A stretch of DNA of 7,903 nucleotides. Origin: Planctomycetota bacterium. GTDB taxonomy: Bacteria; Planctomycetota; UBA8108; UBA1146. The notes under the pieces are model-generated. The model was given only the letters and a program-made list of their open reading frames with translations. It made no database searches and was not told where the DNA came from. The stretch covers positions 1 through 7,903 of the forward strand of contig NZJA01000140.1 in NCBI GenBank assembly GCA_002691835.1. The letters run 5' to 3'. Positions 5,426-7,903 of this stretch are shown piece by piece (the stretch's first letter is position 1; every line of letters starts with the position of its first letter). Both the position numbers and the translations under genes were made by a program.

Positions 5426-6547
5426 ATGGCAGAGGCACGCAAGGGGAAAGCCGGCGCAGGCAAGGGAAAGCGCGCAAGCAGTGAAGCGAACACCCCAACC
5501 ATTGAGGGTTTGGAAGGCCAGAAGAAGCAGGCCCTGGATTTTGCTCTGCAGCAAATTCATAAAAAGTGTGGCCAAGGTGCCATCATGAAGTTGGGAGATG
5601 AGCAATCTCGCAGAGTCGACGTGATTCCGACGGGTTCACTGTCCATCGACAAAGCTCTTGGAATCGGCGGATTGCCCCGTGCCAGAGTGGTCGAGGTTTA
5701 TGGACCGGAATCATCGGGTAAGACGACCCTGACCCTTCATGCGATTGCCAACGCTCAGAAAAATGGTGGAGTGGCTGCCTTTATCGATGCGGAGCATGCT
5801 CTCGATCCGACTTACGCCGAAAAGCTGGGGGTCGATTTGGAGAACCTTCTCGTCTCTCAGCCCGACAGTGGTGAGCAGGCTCTTGAGATTGCAGAAATGC
5901 TCGTTTCATCAGGAGCCGTCGACATCGTCGTCATCGATTCGGTGGCGGCGCTCGTCCCTCGTGCGGAGCTGGAAGGCAACATGGGAGATACTCATGTCGG
6001 CCTTCAGGCCCGATTGATGAGTCAGGCTCTGAGGAAATTAACGGGAGTGATTCATCGATCACGGACCACAGTGGTTTTCATTAACCAGATTCGTGAGAAA
6101 ATTGGTGTCATGTTTGGCAGTCCTGAGACGACCAGTGGTGGTCGAGCCCTCAAATTCTACTCCTCTGTACGAATCGATATTCGTCGAATCGGTGCGATCA
6201 AGACTGATGGGGAAGTTGGGGGGAACCGAACCGTTGCGAAAATCGTCAAGAACAAGATGGCTCCTCCTTTCAAGAAGGCGGAGTTCGACATCATTTTCAA
6301 TGTCGGAATCTCCTATCACGGCGATCTTTTGGACCTCGGTGTCGAGCATGAGTTGGTGAAGCGCTCAGGGACCTGGTACTCGATGGGTGAAGAAAGAATT
6401 GGTCAGGGACGAGAGAAAGCGGTGCAGTTCCTCAGGGATCATCCGGAGCTGTCCTCGCAGCTCGACGTAGAACTGCGGCGCAGACTGTTCCCGGATATGG
6501 TTCATCCCGGTCAGGAAGAGGCGGCTTCGGAGCCGGTCGAGGCTTGA
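5426..6547 (+). CDS. recA: Recombinase RecA
   Basis: RecA forms ATP-dependent filaments on single-stranded DNA, carries out homology search and strand exchange, and as a coprotease triggers LexA self-cleavage in the SOS response. The product is 373 residues. Seen: a basic Lys/Ala/Gly-rich N-terminal extension (residues 2-19), the polymerisation helix region ([18 protein letters not shown]), Walker [10 protein letters not shown] at 93-101, the [11 protein letters not shown] segment at 118-128 with its conserved glutamate, and Walker [10 protein letters not shown] at 168-176. DNA-contact loop L1 ([18 protein letters not shown]) and loop L2 ([13 protein letters not shown]) follow, then a C-terminal domain with a short acidic tail. 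All key residues are present. The start is ATG 5426 with AGAGGG six bases or so upstream; an in-frame GTG at 5393 would add 11 residues and has less support. It has separate spacers of 170 and 169 bp and is probably a single transcription unit. Confidence 0.98.
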   Translation: MAEARKGKAGAGKGKRASSEANTPTIEGLEGQKKQALDFALQQIHKKCGQGAIMKLGDEQSRRVDVIPTGSLSIDKALGIGGLPRARVVEVYGPESSGKTTLTLHAIANAQKNGGVAAFIDAEHALDPTYAEKLGVDLENLLVSQPDSGEQALEIAEMLVSSGAVDIVVIDSVAALVPRAELEGNMGDTHVGLQARLMSQALRKLTGVIHRSRTTVVFINQIREKIGVMFGSPETTSGGRALKFYSSVRIDIRRIGAIKTDGEVGGNRTVAKIVKNKMAPPFKKAEFDIIFNVGISYHGDLLDLGVEHELVKRSGTWYSMGEERIGQGREKAVQFLRDHPELSSQLDVELRRRLFPDMVHPGQEEAASEPVEA

Positions 6548-6716
6548 TCGATTTTCACTGAGCCAGTTGTTGTGCAAGAACGGTCTCTACGGATGATTTT
6601 CGCTGGGACTCATAGGAAACACTCGCAGGAAGCCTGTCGCTGCCGTCGATCTGGCAGCCAAAGGCTTGAGAGAAGATGAAGCAGATGATGAAGCAGTTGA
6701 TGACAGGAGTTGGACG
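6548..6716. other. Spacer between recA and the pseudopilin gene
   Basis: The 169 bp hold no obvious T-tailed terminator for recA. A 6-bp stem GCTGCC/GGCAGC with an 8-base loop spans 6639-6658. A 14-codon frame, ATG 6676 to TGA 6718-6720, is rich in Met, Lys and Gln because of a short internal repeat (ATGAAGCAG at 6676 and again at 6688). Its stop overlaps the next start as ATGA. Whether it is translated is unknown. Confidence 0.45.
6705..6709 (+). promoter_or_regulatory. Ribosome binding site of the pseudopilin gene
   Basis: AGGAG is seven bases before ATG 6717. The same frame stays open upstream to a stop at 6594-6596, but the only candidates there are weak non-ATG starts, so this site decides the start. 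Confidence 0.65.
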
Positions 6717-7903
6717 ATGATCCGATACCTTGTTTCCGGAGAGACAAAAAATGTCAATTCCGGGTCTCGAAATACCATTTCTTCAAACAGGGACCCTCAA
6801 AGAGGGTCGATGTTGCTCATCGCTCTCGCAGTGCTGACCTTGTTGTCCATCATTGCGGTCACTTTTGTGGCCTTGATGCGTCTGGAGTTGAAGGCTACCG
6901 AGAACTTTCGCGATAAGAGCCGAGCTCAATTGCTTTCAAAATCTGCGGAATCCGCAGTGATCTCGATGCTTCGAAGTCGCCCATTTTGGGATACGCCGAG
7001 GCAGATGAATCGAACGAATGCGCCATGGATCTTCGGGCTTGTTGGCGGAAACGGATTCAGCCGAGAAGGCGGGATTCTCTCTCTCAAAGAAAGTGAAGCT
7101 GATGAGGCTTCCCTCTCTGCGAGTTTGACGAATCCGTCCTATCCCGGGATCAATAATGCGGAGCCTGGGGAAGACCGATTCAAGACAAAGTTGATTGATA
7201 CCTCTGGGCAAATCTATCTGAACGGCCGACAAGATACTTTGGCGCAAATTTTGACCAATCTCGGCCGCGCACTTAAATCGAATGATCGTTATGGCGTGAA
7301 TCCATTGTGGACAGGCCCCAACGAATCGGGTCGTCAGATCGACGGCGAAGAAATCGTCCAGTTCCGTAATCGTCTTCCGGATCGTCGTTTCTCTTCCAAG
7401 TCGGAATTGGCGGCGTTGATCGGGCGTGAAAATCTGGCAGTGATCAGTGACTTTGTGACGGCTCATGCTTACGTCAATCCATACACCCAGCGATCTTCTG
7501 CCGCCCGAGAGGTGGTCAACAACTTTGATCCTGGAAACCAGAATGCTGGCATCAATGTAGGGACCACTGGAGTCAGTCGTAACGATCCTCGGGATATTCA
7601 GGCACAGACGGTGACAGGCGCGGCTCAGTTGACAGAGGAACCTCGCGCCCCCATCAACATCAATACCGCTTCTGAACCCGTTCTGACTGCGATCCTGACA
7701 GGGCTCGGCGGGAGAAGAGCGTTTCCTTTCATGCGCATCAGCAAGCAAAGCCTAGAAAGTGGCAATGCGGGCTCGATCGATCTGGGTGGGGGAACGCTTG
7801 CGCCGGTGAAAGAAGAGCTGGCCATCCAGCAAACTCCGGTTTGGGTTTACAGTCAGCCCCTGAATCTGGAGCAAGCCCGAAACATTTCTCGTTCTATCAT
7901 TTC
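6717..7903 (+). CDS. GspK-like minor pseudopilin (type II secretion), C-terminus beyond right edge
   Basis: The frame is open for 395 codons from ATG 6717 to the right edge with no stop. GspK-family proteins cap the tip of the type II secretion pseudopilus in the inner membrane and periplasm. Seen: a 30-residue basic/polar leader ending QRG, then SMLLIALAVLTLLSIIAVTF, a prepilin-type hydrophobic helix (31-55) with a likely prepilin-peptidase cut between Gly30 and Ser31. Ile35 stands at mature position +5 where most pilins carry Glu, as expected for GspK. The domain after the helix includes SAESAVISMLR, and ININTASEPVLTAIL at 313-327, the family's hallmark helix-hairpin-helix-like segment. The leader is longer than the few residues of classic GspK proteins. 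The frame ends within a large periplasmic domain. The neighbouring gsp genes would be expected to the right. An alternative is a PilX/PilV-like minor pilin of another type IV filament system. Confidence 0.8.
   Translation, partial: MIRYLVSGETKNVNSGSRNTISSNRDPQRGSMLLIALAVLTLLSIIAVTFVALMRLELKATENFRDKSRAQLLSKSAESAVISMLRSRPFWDTPRQMNRTNAPWIFGLVGGNGFSREGGILSLKESEADEASLSASLTNPSYPGINNAEPGEDRFKTKLIDTSGQIYLNGRQDTLAQILTNLGRALKSNDRYGVNPLWTGPNESGRQIDGEEIVQFRNRLPDRRFSSKSELAALIGRENLAVISDFVTAHAYVNPYTQRSSAAREVVNNFDPGNQNAGINVGTTGVSRNDPRDIQAQTVTGAAQLTEEPRAPININTASEPVLTAILTGLGGRRAFPFMRISKQSLESGNAGSIDLGGGTLAPVKEELAIQQTPVWVYSQPLNLEQARNISRSII

Noticed and set aside
4873..5502. 209-codon minus-strand frame
   Set aside because: It is antisense to the lipoprotein-like gene, the recA leader and the recA N-terminus, and its translation has no recognisable features.
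6710..6916. 68-codon plus-strand frame starting at TTG
   Set aside because: It is out of frame with the pseudopilin gene, overlaps its start and contains nothing recognisable.
6936..7748. 270-codon minus-strand frame
   Set aside because: It is antisense to the pseudopilin gene, which shows a prepilin helix and the ININTAS segment in a continuous plus-strand frame.

Overview
The window reads as a bacterial chromosome segment of moderate GC, most probably from the phylum Planctomycetota. That assignment is an inference from three things: the style of the proteins (a large secreted multicopper oxidase, a RecA with a Lys/Ala/Gly-rich N-terminal extension, a GspK-type minor pseudopilin), loose gene packing and long intergenic spacers. 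There is no rRNA or other marker here to prove it. No RNA gene, insertion sequence, prophage or CRISPR array is visible.

Layout. (1) Bases 1-2146, minus strand: the first 715 codons of a secreted multicopper oxidase whose C-terminus lies beyond the left edge. (2) Bases 2147-2678: a 532-bp AT-rich divergent spacer, holding a 14-bp inverted repeat close to the oxidase and a five-unit 9-bp GTCA-N5 direct repeat array. (3) Bases 2679-3647, plus strand: a zinc-dependent medium-chain alcohol dehydrogenase-like protein, followed after 88 bp by a small cupin protein (3736-4317). (4) Bases 4318-4667: non-coding, with a run of four adjacent hairpins and a 14-bp tandem repeat. (5) Bases 4668-5255: an unrecognised membrane-anchored or lipoprotein-like gene with an internal twin-arginine-type signal. 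(6) Bases 5426-6547: recA, preceded by several strong dyads, one a candidate operator. (7) Bases 6717-7903: the start of a GspK-like minor pseudopilin gene that runs off the right edge.

Functional reading. The dehydrogenase and cupin may be one transcription unit. The multicopper oxidase is transcribed divergently from them, so the shared spacer could control both. recA is a conserved housekeeping gene of DNA repair. The downstream pseudopilin belongs to a type II secretion or pilus-like assembly and has no functional link to recA that the sequence shows. The two largest non-recA genes run off the edges and therefore have no stop codon in the window. They were recovered by reading the frames through to the edges. 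I do not see a coherent new multi-gene system. The least explained signals are the non-coding repeat and dyad structures.
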